DNA from: Chloroflexota bacterium
Lineage (GTDB): Bacteria > Chloroflexota > Dehalococcoidia > Bin125
DNA: 16,154 nucleotides
Direction of reading: 5' to 3'
Assembly (NCBI GenBank): GCA_027296805.1
Contig: JAPUIR010000105.1
Location: 1 to 16,154 of the forward strand
The translations under genes were made by a program, and so were the position numbers. The notes under the pieces were generated by a model. That model was given only the letters and a program-made list of their open reading frames with translations, made no database searches and was not told where the DNA came from. Below, piece by piece: positions 7,652 to 14,464 of the stretch (position 1 is the first letter of the stretch; the number at the start of each line of letters is the position of its first letter).

Positions 7652-7704
7652 CCTGCTGCCTCCCTCTGTGCGTACGTGTCGTCGCTGTGCCTTCGCATCG
7701 CTCT

Positions 7705-8040
7705 CTATTCGCCTCCGCCGCCCGCCGAGTTGAGCGCGACCTGGATCTCCCCGTCCTCGACGCGGACCTCGTAAGCCTGCACCGGAAGGACGGCGGGTAG
7801 CGTCTTGGGCGCGCCCGACCGCACATCGAAAAGGGCGCCGTGCCGCGGGCACTCGATGCGGTCAGCGACCAGTTCGCCCTCGCCTAGTGGACCGTCGTCA
7901 TGCGAGCAGCGATTCTCGATCGCGAACACGCCCTCTCCGGCCACGTGGCAGACCGCCAGGCTGACGCCGTCGACCTCGACCACGCGCGCCGAGCCCTCGG
8001 GCACGTCGCTGAGTGGAGCCACGGTGACGAACTCGCTCAT
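7705..8040 (-). CDS. Rieske [2Fe-2S] ferredoxin in the suf operon
   Basis: This small soluble Rieske ferredoxin has 111 aa. The two cluster-binding boxes are intact: Cys45-Ser-His47 in RCSHDDGPLGEG and Cys64-Pro-Arg-His67 in IECPRHGALFDVRSG, separated by 16 residues as in Rieske-type ferredoxins of dioxygenases and nitrite reductase small subunits. There is no signal peptide or membrane anchor, so it acts in the cytosol. It starts 7 bp after the sufD stop with GAGG before the ATG, so it is a true operon member. Its job here is unknown. It could supply electrons for cluster assembly, or it could be a client protein. Rieske genes at this place occur in some suf operons (general recollection, not checked). 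The C-terminal Gly-rich tail is unremarkable. Confidence 0.93.
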   Translation of the reverse strand: MSEFVTVAPLSDVPEGSARVVEVDGVSLAVCHVAGEGVFAIENRCSHDDGPLGEGELVADRIECPRHGALFDVRSGAPKTLPAVLPVQAYEVRVEDGEIQVALNSAGGGGE

Positions 8041-8047
8041 CTCCGCC

Positions 8048-9373
8048 TCACAACTTGCGTTCCACGAACTTTTCGATCAGATCGCGCGTGTGCGCATCGG
8101 GCAGGCGGTCGATCAAGGTCGTCAGGAAGCCATGCACGACCATCCCCTCCGCGCTCTCCGGGTCGATGCCGCGCGATTCGAGGTAAAACAGCTGCTCGGG
8201 ATCCAGCGCACCGACAGCGGCTGCGTGAGCGCACTTGACGTCGTCCGCCTCGATCTCGAGGACAGGGATGGGGTCTGCGCTGGCGCCGTCGGAGAGGAGG
8301 AGGTTGCGCATCGTCTGCTCGGCATTGGTGCGCTGGCCGTTGGGCGTGATGTGGATCGACCCGTACTGCACGGCCTCGGAATCGCCGTCGAGCGCGCCCT
8401 TGATGATCAGCTCGCTCGACGAACCCGGTTGGTCGTGGACCTGACGGGTGTAGTGCTCGATGTGCTGGCGTCCGTCGCCCACGAAGACGGCGAACAGGTC
8501 GGCGTGGCTGCCGTTGGCGCCCACCTCGATCTTGACGCGATCCTTGTGCAAGCGGCCGCCGAAGGCGGCTGAACCGTTTACCAGGCGTGTGCCGTCGCCG
8601 AGTCGGGCATGGGTCGTGGTGAAGACATGGACATCGTCGCCCCAGGCGTTGAGTTGGACCAGGTTGAGCTGGCTCCCCCGCCGCGCCACCACTTCGACGC
8701 TGCGCTGGGCGAGGCTCGCGCCGTCGCTGGGGTCCGACGCTGTCATCTCGACGACCGTGGCCAAGGCCCCCTCGTCGATCACGATCAGCGTGTGCCCGAA
8801 CACGCCCGCGTTCGCCGTCGTCTTCCCCATCAGGTGGTAGAGCGTCTCGTCGATCGCGACGTTGGGGGGGACGTAGCAGAACAGCCCCTGGGTCCAGAGC
8901 GCGCTGGAGAGCGACGTGAAGCGCCCGCTGCCGGGCTCCGGATCGTCAATCGGGAGAATGCTGTTGAGATGCTCGGCGACCAGTGTTTCGTGTTCGCGCG
9001 CGGCCTGCGAGAGCGGCAGCAGGATCACGCCCTTCGCAGCCAACGCCGGCGACAGCTCGAGCCCGGCGAGCCCGGCGTCGACCTGCACGACCGCCCCCGC
9101 GGGTGCCTCGGGCAGCAGGCCCTCGAAGCTGGCGGGAGACACTCCGTCGCTCAGCGCCAGCACCCAGTCATCCAGCGGCGTCGCGTCCAGCGGCGTGCGC
9201 CGCCAGGGCTCCTCCTGGCCGCTCGGCCAGGCCTTTTGGGCGTAGTGCGCAAGCGCGGCGAGCCGGTGGTCGCGGAGCCAAGTAGGTTCATCGAACCGCT
9301 CGGCGATCGCCTCCACGAGTTCCGTGGAGGGTCGTGCGGTCAGTGCTTCCTGCGCGACGGCGGCGTTAGTCAC
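8048..9373 (-). CDS. sufD: SufD, Fe-S scaffold complex subunit
   Basis: SufD pairs with SufB and two SufC to form the SufBCD scaffold that builds nascent Fe-S clusters. The 441-aa protein has a helical N-terminal part (1-130), a right-handed beta-helix core (about 150-370) and the conserved C-terminal region ADDVKCAHAAAVGALDPEQLFYLESRGI (377-404), with His383 at the site of the functional histidine of E. coli SufD. The start is GTG, preceded by AAGGA at 8 nt; no nearby in-frame ATG fits. It lies 84 bp downstream of sufB, the widest gap in the operon, and 7 bp upstream of the Rieske gene. SufB and SufD are paralogs. The absence of Cys386-type SVRC sequence and the position after SufB separate this one as SufD. 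Confidence 0.95.
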   Translation of the reverse strand: MTNAAVAQEALTARPSTELVEAIAERFDEPTWLRDHRLAALAHYAQKAWPSGQEEPWRRTPLDATPLDDWVLALSDGVSPASFEGLLPEAPAGAVVQVDAGLAGLELSPALAAKGVILLPLSQAAREHETLVAEHLNSILPIDDPEPGSGRFTSLSSALWTQGLFCYVPPNVAIDETLYHLMGKTTANAGVFGHTLIVIDEGALATVVEMTASDPSDGASLAQRSVEVVARRGSQLNLVQLNAWGDDVHVFTTTHARLGDGTRLVNGSAAFGGRLHKDRVKIEVGANGSHADLFAVFVGDGRQHIEHYTRQVHDQPGSSSELIIKGALDGDSEAVQYGSIHITPNGQRTNAEQTMRNLLLSDGASADPIPVLEIEADDVKCAHAAAVGALDPEQLFYLESRGIDPESAEGMVVHGFLTTLIDRLPDAHTRDLIEKFVERKL

Positions 9374-9457
9374 CGAGTCGTTCCTTCGTCTGTGCGTGCC
9401 ACGTATCCGCTCGTGACGTGTCTCGGCGTGTGGTCTGCCCGGGTCCGCCTGGGGCGC

Positions 9458-10888
9458 CTAGCCAATGGCGCCTTCCATCTGCAGCTCGATCAGGCGGTTC
9501 ATCTCCACGGCGTACTCCATGGGCAGTTGCTTGATGATCGGCTCCACGAAGCCGTTCACGATCAGCTTGGTCGCCTCTTCCTCGCTGATGCCGCGTGACA
9601 TCAGGTAGAAGAGTTGCTCCTCGCCCACCTTGGAGACGGAGGCCTCGTGACCGATGTCGACCTTCTTCGCGTCGATCTCCATGTAGGGGTAGGTGTCGGA
9701 GCGGGACTTGTCGTCCAGCATGAGCGCGTCGCAGCGCACCCGGGACTTACAGTTCTCCGCGCCTTCGTAGATCTTGACCAGGCCGCGGTAGGAGCTGCGT
9801 CCACCATCGATGGCGAGGCTCTTGCTGTTGATCACGGAGGTTGTGTTGGACGCCACGTGGACCATCTTGGCCCCCGCGTCCTGACGCTGGCCGCGACTGG
9901 CCGAAGCGATCGAGAGCACCTCACCGTGGGCGCCCGGCTCCATCAGATAGACCGCCGGGTACTTCATCGTCAGCTTGCTGCCCAGGTTGCCGTCGACCCA
10001 GGTCATGACCGAGTCCTCATAGGCGACGGCCCGCTTCGTGACCAGGTTGTAGACGTTGTTGGACCAGTTCTGAATCGTCGTGTAGCGCACCTTGGCGTTC
10101 TTCTTGCAGATGATCTCCACCACGGCGCTGTGCAGGGAGTCGCTGGAGTAGACCGGCGCGGTACAGCCCTCCACGTAGTGCACCTCCGCGCCCTCGTCCA
10201 CGATGATCAGCGTCCGCTCGAACTGCCCCATGTTCTCCGTGTTGATCCGGAAGTACGCCTGCAGCGGCACGTCCACCTTGACGCCCGGTGGCACGTAGAT
10301 GAACGAGCCCCCCGACCAGACCGCCGTGTTGAGCGCCGCGAACTTGTTGTCGTTGGGCGGGATGATCGTGCCGTAGTACTCGCGGAAGAATTCCTCGTGC
10401 TCTTGCAGCGCTTGATCGGTGCTGAGGAAGAGGACGCCCTGCTCCTCCAGATCCTCACGGAGTTTGTGATAGACGACCTCGGAGTCGTACTGCGCTCCCA
10501 CGCCCGCCAGCAACCCCTGCTTCTCGGCTTCCGGGATCCCCAGCTTGTCGTACGTGTCCTTGATGTACTCCGGCACGTCGTCCCAGGACTGCTCGTCCTT
10601 GTCGGAGGCGCGCACGAAGTAGTGGATGTCGTTGAAGTCGATCTCGCTCAGATCCCCGCCCCAGGTCGGGACGGGCCGGCGCTCGAAGTGTTCGAGTCCG
10701 CGTAGCCGCATCGCGCGCATCCACTCCGGCTCGCTCTTGAGGTCAGAGATGGTGTTGACGACGTCGGAACTTAGCCCCTTGGGGAATTTGATCAAGGCTT
10801 CGGCATCATCGTGGAAGCCGTAGGCGTACTCGCCCTTGACGACGCCGGGCTTTTCAATGGCGGGGTGAGACGTGGATTCGGTGACCAT
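9458..10888 (-). CDS. sufB: SufB, Fe-S scaffold complex subunit
   Basis: SufB is the main cluster-building subunit of SufBCD. The 476-aa protein matches the family's usual length of 465-495 aa and is strongly conserved: [19 protein letters not shown] (187-205), [10 protein letters not shown] (174-183), the SRVRCDALM segment (382-390) with Cys386, and the [21 protein letters not shown] region (413-433) with Glu415. Cys386 and Glu415 occupy the positions of the E. coli sulfur-accepting Cys405 and cluster-ligand Glu434. The ATG overlaps the TAA of sufC by one base (TAATG), which makes coupled translation likely; AAGGAG lies about 10 nt upstream inside sufC. The C-terminus ends in a helix used by the family to contact SufC. 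Confidence 0.97.
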   Translation of the reverse strand: MVTESTSHPAIEKPGVVKGEYAYGFHDDAEALIKFPKGLSSDVVNTISDLKSEPEWMRAMRLRGLEHFERRPVPTWGGDLSEIDFNDIHYFVRASDKDEQSWDDVPEYIKDTYDKLGIPEAEKQGLLAGVGAQYDSEVVYHKLREDLEEQGVLFLSTDQALQEHEEFFREYYGTIIPPNDNKFAALNTAVWSGGSFIYVPPGVKVDVPLQAYFRINTENMGQFERTLIIVDEGAEVHYVEGCTAPVYSSDSLHSAVVEIICKKNAKVRYTTIQNWSNNVYNLVTKRAVAYEDSVMTWVDGNLGSKLTMKYPAVYLMEPGAHGEVLSIASASRGQRQDAGAKMVHVASNTTSVINSKSLAIDGGRSSYRGLVKIYEGAENCKSRVRCDALMLDDKSRSDTYPYMEIDAKKVDIGHEASVSKVGEEQLFYLMSRGISEEEATKLIVNGFVEPIIKQLPMEYAVEMNRLIELQMEGAIG

Positions 10889-11652
10889 TATGCCGTCGCT
10901 CCTTCGGAAACCTTCTGCAACAGTGGATCGTAGCCTTCAGCCTCCAACTGCTCAGCCAGTTCGAAGCCGCCGGATTGCACGATGCGACCGTCCGCTAGGA
11001 CGTGGACGAAGTCCGGGTGCACATAGTTCAGCAAGCGCTGGTAGTGCGTGATCAGGAGGATGCCGTTCGCGTCGCTGCGGAACTCGTTGATGCCCTCAGC
11101 CACGATGCGCAGCGCGTCGATATCGAGGCCGGAGTCGGTCTCGTCCATCACGGCGAACTCCGGTTGCAGCAGGCCGAGTTGGAGGATCTCGGCGCGCTTC
11201 TTTTCCCCGCCGGAGAAGCCGTCATTGACGTAACGACGCACGAAGGACTCATCCATCTGCAGCTGTGCCAGCACCCTGTTGAGCTCCTTGCGGTATTCCC
11301 GCACCGGAATCTCCTCGCCACGCCGGGCGCTCATGGCGCGACGCAGGAAATTGATCATGGAGACGCCGGGTACGTCGGTGGGGTACTGCATTGCGAGGAA
11401 GAGCCCCGACCGCGCCCGCTCGTCCGGTCGTTGGCCCAAGATCGGCTCGCCGTGAAAGCGCACATCGCCGCTGGTCACTGTGTAGCGCGGGTGGCCCAGA
11501 ATGGTGTTGGCCAGGGTCGATTTGCCGGAGCCGTTCGGGCCCATGATGGCGTGCACCTCGCCTGCCTCGATCGTCAGCGAGAGGCCGCGAACGATCTCGG
11601 TATCGCTCACGCTGATGTACAGGTCATCGATCTCGAACAGTGGGGCGCTCAT
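10888..11652 (-). CDS. sufC: SufC, ABC-type ATPase of the Fe-S scaffold
   Basis: SufC is a soluble ABC-type ATPase that drives conformational change of SufBCD during cluster assembly. The 254-aa protein shows Walker [10 protein letters not shown] (38-46), the Q-loop region MQYPTDVPG (88-96), the SufC-type signature FSGGEKKR (146-153), Walker [12 protein letters not shown] (167-177) and the H-loop His203 in LLITHYQR. Lys152, Glu171 and His203 fall at the same numbers as the residues described for E. coli SufC. The ATG at 11652 begins 10 bp after the sufR stop. The best SD-like stretch, GAAGGG, is rather far upstream (about 14 nt), so its translation may depend on sufR. sufC standing before sufB differs from the common actinobacterial order sufB-sufD-sufC. 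Confidence 0.97.
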   Translation of the reverse strand: MSAPLFEIDDLYISVSDTEIVRGLSLTIEAGEVHAIMGPNGSGKSTLANTILGHPRYTVTSGDVRFHGEPILGQRPDERARSGLFLAMQYPTDVPGVSMINFLRRAMSARRGEEIPVREYRKELNRVLAQLQMDESFVRRYVNDGFSGGEKKRAEILQLGLLQPEFAVMDETDSGLDIDALRIVAEGINEFRSDANGILLITHYQRLLNYVHPDFVHVLADGRIVQSGGFELAEQLEAEGYDPLLQKVSEGATA

Positions 11653-11662
11653 ACGCGCGGGC

Positions 11663-12334
11663 TCACCCTTCCTCGCCGCGGCGAGCGGCACTAGCGGCGC
11701 GACCGGCAACAGCCGTCGTCAGGTCCGCCACATCGACGAAATATTCGCAAGCGGCGTCGCCGTGAGCGACGCTGCCCTTCTGCTCGACGGCCGCGCCGAG
11801 CAGTTGCTGGATGGCGAGCCGGTCCGACTCACAGACGCAGTCACTCGCGTCGGCTGCGGAGCGGTAGGGGCAGCCGTGGTTGCGTAGCAGGTAGCCCGCT
11901 TCGGTCGCCTCCCAGCCGTCAAGGATGCCCTCGCTCCGCAGCACGGCGACTGTCTCGGCGATGCGCTCTTCGGGATCGGCCGAGCGGACCTCGTGGAGGT
12001 GCTCAGCGATGAGCTCTGTCGCCAGCCCCTGCGCAACCTCGGCCTCATCGTGGTGGCCCAGCCGGATCTGCTCTAAGAGGCGAGCCGCAAGGGCACCGGA
12101 ATGGTCGCGCTCCCGACTGACGCCGTCGTTCGTGGCCTGGTAGCGCCGGGATGGCCGTCCCACTGGGCGGCGGATCTCAGTCGTCGTCAGCAGGCCGTCC
12201 AGCTCTAGTTTGTCGAGATGACGCCGAATGGTGGCGTCGGAGAGGCCGAGGTGCGTGCACAGCTCCGCCACGGTCGCGCCACCGTGATCGACGATGAAAG
12301 CGAGGAGTTCGTGCCGGGTGCCGTCGTTCGTCAT
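11663..12334 (-). CDS. sufR: SufR-type Fe-S-sensing transcriptional regulator
   Basis: SufR is a winged-helix repressor that senses an Fe-S cluster and controls suf transcription. The 223-aa protein has an N-terminal helix-turn-helix, [30 protein letters not shown] (20-49), and a wing with [14 protein letters not shown]. The cluster region near the C-terminus holds [20 protein letters not shown] (152-171) and DAACEYF (193-199). The four cysteines are Cys155, Cys166, Cys168 and Cys196, the pattern expected for SufR-like proteins. It is the first gene of the operon, 10 bp before sufC, which fits autoregulation. The ATG follows AGGG with CGCG spacing. DeoR-like or ArsR-like regulators share the HTH, but the cysteine set plus context make SufR the best call. 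Whether it holds a 2Fe-2S or 4Fe-4S cluster cannot be told. Confidence 0.92.
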   Translation of the reverse strand: MTNDGTRHELLAFIVDHGGATVAELCTHLGLSDATIRRHLDKLELDGLLTTTEIRRPVGRPSRRYQATNDGVSRERDHSGALAARLLEQIRLGHHDEAEVAQGLATELIAEHLHEVRSADPEERIAETVAVLRSEGILDGWEATEAGYLLRNHGCPYRSAADASDCVCESDRLAIQQLLGAAVEQKGSVAHGDAACEYFVDVADLTTAVAGRAASAARRGEEG

Positions 12335-12365
12335 CGCGCCCTGTTAACGGCCTTTAGCCTCGAGT

Positions 12366-12379
12366 ACGCCGTGTGGCGT
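12366..12379. promoter_or_regulatory. Inverted repeat downstream of suf -10, candidate SufR operator
   Basis: The perfect repeat ACGCC-GTGT-GGCGT lies a few bases downstream of the predicted suf transcription start, the classic place for a repressor to block initiation. On the minus strand it also overlaps the near-palindrome GTGACGCCAC. It could instead form a small hairpin in the sufR leader. Confidence 0.35.
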
Positions 12380-12389
12380 CACCATCTGC

Positions 12390-12418
12390 AAGGTACGCCC
12401 GATCCGACTTTCCGTCAA
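12390..12418 (-). promoter_or_regulatory. Sigma-70 promoter of the suf operon
   Basis: On the minus strand TTGACG (-35, 12413-12418) is followed by a 17-bp spacer and TACCTT (-10, 12390-12395, fits TANNNT). Transcription would start near 12383, giving a leader of about 50 nt before sufR. The whole operon to sufT could be read from here, since no gap inside it exceeds 84 bp. Confidence 0.6.
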
Positions 12419-12440
12419 TATCTGCTAAAAAGCAGGATAT
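12418..12440. promoter_or_regulatory. Inverted repeat abutting suf -35, candidate operator
   Basis: ATATCTGCT (12418-12426) and AGCAGGATAT (12431-12440) form a 9-bp inverted repeat around AAAA with one extra G. It touches the suf -35 on the upstream side. AT-rich sequence of this kind stands out in this GC-rich window. A regulator bound here could repress or activate. As RNA on the minus strand it would lie upstream of the start site, so a hairpin role would apply only to read-through from the upstream gene. Confidence 0.4.
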
Positions 12441-12469
12441 GTGCTCTGGCTGACGTTCGCTTCCCCCCG

Positions 12470-12485
12470 CCCGAGGGGGCTCGGG
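12470..12485 (-). terminator. Hairpin after metallo-beta-lactamase gene
   Basis: CCCGAG and CTCGGG form a 6-bp stem with a 4-nt loop about 22 bp after the stop of the metallo-beta-lactamase gene. There is no T-run directly after it. It probably separates that gene from the suf promoter, but the hairpin alone is weak evidence. Confidence 0.4.
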
Positions 12486-12507
12486 AGGTCTGCCACGCAG
12501 AGTGACG

Positions 12508-13281
12508 CTAGCGCGGGGTGGCGCCGTTGACGTCGCAAGAGAGGCCGTCCGAGGCGATCCGGATCGGCCCGTCGAAATGCGCCGCGGCCCGCCGCTGAAC
12601 ATCGGAGAGGTCGGTGCCGTACCAGAAATGGGTGAGCAGGAGCGACTCGGCTTCGGCTGCGCATGCCATCATCGCCGCTTGCTCCGGAGTGAGGTGGCCC
12701 TTCACGGGTCCGGTCTCGGGCTCCATCAGGGTGCCCTCGCAGACGAAGAGGTCGCTGCCTAGGGCGAGCTCGGCCACGTCGGGACAGGGCGCGGTATCGC
12801 CGGTATAGGTCAGCGCGCTGTCCCCGTCGATCCGGATCGACCAGGCCGGGATGTAGTGTTCGGCCTGGGCGAAGGTGGCCGTCATCGGTCCCAGCGCCAA
12901 GGGTTGGCCGGGGTCGTACTCGGTCACATTGAAGGTGTTGCTGCAGAAGTCCTCTGGGAAGCTGACCGCGCGCAGGACGTCCCTCAGCGCCGCTATCCCG
13001 TCCGGAGGTAGATGCAACGTCACCCGACGCTCGGGCACGCCGTCCATGTCGCGCGTGACGCGAAAGCGCAGCGGGATCACATCGATGAAGTGGTCGGCGT
13101 GCATATGGGTGATGACGATGTGGTCGATGTCGAAGTGGGGCCGGACCCGGAGCAAGGCGGACGCGATACCGTGACCGCAGTCCAACACGACCCTGTGATT
13201 GTCCTGTTCGACGAGATAGCCAGAGGTGTTGCTGCCGGCCGGGGGACATGCAGCACCTGAACCGAGAACTGTGAGTCGCAT
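12508..13281 (-). CDS. RNase Z-like metallo-beta-lactamase fold hydrolase
   Basis: This 257-aa hydrolase of the RNase Z-like branch of the metallo-beta-lactamase superfamily shows the fold's metal ligands in order: THMHADH (His59, His61, Asp63, His64), His142 in EHYIPAW, Asp162 in TGDTAPC and His218 in LLLTHFW. The start MRLTVLGSGAACP and the early GHG turn (36-38) are typical of the group. Its length is shorter than tRNase Z (about 300 aa) and the flexible exosite arm is not evident, so it is more likely one of the many uncharacterised relatives than true tRNA 3' endonuclease. ATG at 13281 is chosen because the fold begins there. ATG at 13290 (three residues longer) is nearly as good, and neither has a clear SD. 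It carries its own promoter at 13338-13367. Confidence 0.85.
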   Translation of the reverse strand: MRLTVLGSGAACPPAGSNTSGYLVEQDNHRVVLDCGHGIASALLRVRPHFDIDHIVITHMHADHFIDVIPLRFRVTRDMDGVPERRVTLHLPPDGIAALRDVLRAVSFPEDFCSNTFNVTEYDPGQPLALGPMTATFAQAEHYIPAWSIRIDGDSALTYTGDTAPCPDVAELALGSDLFVCEGTLMEPETGPVKGHLTPEQAAMMACAAEAESLLLTHFWYGTDLSDVQRRAAAHFDGPIRIASDGLSCDVNGATPR

Positions 13282-13337
13282 AGGAGTCATTCCAGGAAGC
13301 CGGGCCGCGAGATGCTCGGCGGCGCGTACTGCGCGGG

Positions 13338-13367
13338 AGTCTATGGGCAGCCCGAATCCCCCGTCAA
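13338..13367 (-). promoter_or_regulatory. Sigma-70 promoter of metallo-beta-lactamase gene
   Basis: On the minus strand TTGACG (-35, 13362-13367) and TAGACT (-10, 13338-13343) are 18 bp apart. Transcription would begin near 13331, about 50 nt before the ATG. The -35 hexamer is identical to that of the suf promoter. It lies in the 260-bp divergent gap 13282-13541, which otherwise holds only the + strand promoter candidate listed separately. Confidence 0.6.
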
Positions 13368-13453
13368 TCGCTTCGCGCGCCTCGTGATCTACTCTGGAAT
13401 GCGCATTGCTAGCCTGCAACTGTCGTCTTTACAGCAGACTACGGAGCGGTGGA

Positions 13454-13481
13454 TCGACCAGAGGCGCGGGTCCCATAGGAT
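13454..13481 (+). promoter_or_regulatory. Possible promoter of four-Cys protein/clpS unit
   Basis: TCGACC (13454-13459, 4 of 6 matches to -35) and TAGGAT (13476-13481, fits TANNNT) are 16 bp apart. A start near 13488 would leave a leader of about 54 nt before the ATG at 13542. The match is moderate and unproven. Confidence 0.35.
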
Positions 13482-13541
13482 TTGGTCGATCTTTACGAAT
13501 AGGTGTCCCGTTGGCGAACGTTACGGAGACGGGGATCCGCG

Positions 13542-13736
13542 ATGACGCTCCCGGCTGGTCTTTGCGACGGCTGCCGCTTCGGGCGCCCGATCCGCTCCCG
13601 CCGGGGCTCACAGTTCTGGCTCTGCGCCCGCCACACAACCGACGATCGCTTCCGCAAGTACCCGGCGCTGCCGGTCCTGGATTGCCCCGGCTACCAGGCC
13701 TCGCGAGACCAAGATGGGGAAGAGAACCGGGAGTGA
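13542..13736 (+). CDS. Small four-cysteine (zinc-ribbon-like) protein upstream of clpS
   Basis: This is a predicted 64-aa protein of unknown function. It has two CxxC-like halves: CDGC (Cys8, Cys11) near the start, then LCAR (Cys28) and DCPGY (Cys48). Such a C-x2-C...C...C layout suggests one bound metal ion, probably Zn, though a small Fe-S site is possible. The segment RSRRGSQFWLC (18-28) and RFRKYPALPV (36-45) look like a conserved core; the last dozen residues are charged and probably disordered. I recall similar small conserved proteins in high-GC bacteria but cannot name a family. The ATG at 13542 follows GGGG at 7 nt; in-frame ATG at 13503 would add an Arg-rich stretch and has poor SD. 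Its TGA overlaps the GTG of clpS by four bases (GTGA), implying coupled synthesis. Confidence 0.75.
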   Translation: MTLPAGLCDGCRFGRPIRSRRGSQFWLCARHTTDDRFRKYPALPVLDCPGYQASRDQDGEENRE

Positions 13737-14038
13737 GTGGCATCGCTCGCACGGAAGAGCAAGCGCCCGGGGTGCGATCCGACCCCGACGTGGAAACGAT
13801 CACGCTGCCGCCCTACCGGCTCATGCTGCACAACGACGAGGTCAACTCCATGGATCATGTCGTGGAGGCGTTGCTGCGCTGCGTGCCGGAGCTGCCTCCG
13901 GAAGAGGCGGTGCGAATCATGCTCGCCGCGCATAGCGACGGCGTCGCGCTGGTTCTCGTCTGCCCGCTGGAGCGGGCCGAACTCTACCGCGACCGGCTCG
14001 AACAGCAAGGGCTGACCGCCACGATCGAGCGGGGCTGA
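13733..14038 (+). CDS. clpS: ClpS, N-degron adaptor of the Clp protease
   Basis: ClpS delivers proteins with destabilising N-terminal residues to the ClpA/ClpC-ClpP protease. The 101-aa protein has a disordered N-terminal arm (1-25) followed by the core PYRLMLHNDEVNSMDHVVEALLRCV (27-51). Asn34 and Asp35, which hold the substrate's N-terminus, fall at the same numbers as in E. coli ClpS; Met40 matches the gate residue, and His67 in AAHSDG matches His66. The core ends with ERAELYRDRLEQQGL (80-94). The GTG start overlaps the upstream four-Cys gene's stop (GTGA). No ATG lies between it and the core except one inside the fold, so GTG is the reasonable choice. No Clp ATPase is in the window. Confidence 0.92.
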   Translation: MSGIARTEEQAPGVRSDPDVETITLPPYRLMLHNDEVNSMDHVVEALLRCVPELPPEEAVRIMLAAHSDGVALVLVCPLERAELYRDRLEQQGLTATIERG

Positions 14039-14045
14039 GAACTGA

Positions 14046-14073
14046 CGAAGGGGAGGCAGCTGCCTCCCCTTCG
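14046..14073. terminator. Perfect 28-bp palindrome, bidirectional terminator candidate
   Basis: Two 14-base arms, CGAAGGGGAGGCAG and CTGCCTCCCCTTCG, are exact reverse complements with no spacer. It lies 7 bp after the clpS stop and 40 bp from the convergent glnK stop. As RNA it would form a very stable hairpin on either strand. No T-tract follows on either side, so it may act as an intrinsic-like terminator or a 3'-end protecting hairpin. Confidence 0.65.
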
Positions 14074-14089
14074 CGTACAGTCCGCTTTC

Positions 14090-14108
14090 GTTCCGGGCTG
14101 ACCCGAAC
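14090..14108 (-). terminator. Second hairpin after glnK
   Basis: GTTCCGGG (14090-14097) and CCCGAAC (14102-14108) pair around CTGA with one bulged C, 5 bp beyond the glnK stop. It sits between glnK and the long palindrome and is probably the proximal 3'-end hairpin of the amtB-glnK transcript. No T-tract follows. Confidence 0.35.
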
Positions 14109-14113
14109 GCGCG

Positions 14114-14461
14114 CTAGAGCACGTCGTTGCCGCGCTCGCCGGTGCGCACCCGCACGGCGTCCTCGATATTGCTGATGAAGATTTTGCCGTCGCCAATGTT
14201 CCCCGTCGCCGCGTGCTCCAGGATCACCTTGATCACGTTGTCAACGTTCCAATCCGACACCACGGTGGTCAGCTTCACCTTGGGCAGCATGTCGATCACG
14301 TAACTCTCGCCGCCGCGGCTCGTATGCACGACGCCACGCTGATTCCCATGCCCCACGACCTGTTCGACGTGAAGGCCAGTGACCTCCGCAGCGATCAGCG
14401 CGAGCTTGACCGGCTCCAGCTTCTCCGGGCGAATGATTGCTTCGATCTTCTTCATTGCCAT
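14114..14461 (-). CDS. glnK: PII nitrogen regulatory protein (GlnK/GlnB)
   Basis: PII is a trimeric signal protein that reads ATP/ADP and 2-oxoglutarate and controls AmtB and nitrogen enzymes. The 115-aa protein has the family start KKIEAIIRPEKL, the B-loop TGNIGDGKIFI (87-97) and the C-terminal VRVRTGE (103-109) for nucleotide binding. The T-loop reads GHGNQRGVVHTSRGGESYVIDMLPKVK (37-63). Tyr54 aligns with the uridylylated Tyr51 of E. coli, but the loop carries one extra residue, and Asn replaces the usual Arg38. The ATG at 14461 has GAGGA 7 nt upstream; ATG at 14455 would be too far from it. It lies 3 bp after amtB, and this linkage favours GlnK. Confidence 0.93.
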   Translation of the reverse strand: MAMKKIEAIIRPEKLEPVKLALIAAEVTGLHVEQVVGHGNQRGVVHTSRGGESYVIDMLPKVKLTTVVSDWNVDNVIKVILEHAATGNIGDGKIFISNIEDAVRVRTGERGNDVL

Positions 14462-14464
14462 GGT

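Noticed and set aside
7652..7704. Small extra gene in the gap between the Rieske gene and sufS
   Set aside because: 53 bp with no SD-led open frame; it holds only the sufS SD and the short shared words reported above.
9614..10705. A 363-codon open frame on + inside sufB
   Set aside because: It mirrors the codon pattern of sufB; no SD, no domain, and the minus-strand gene is certain.
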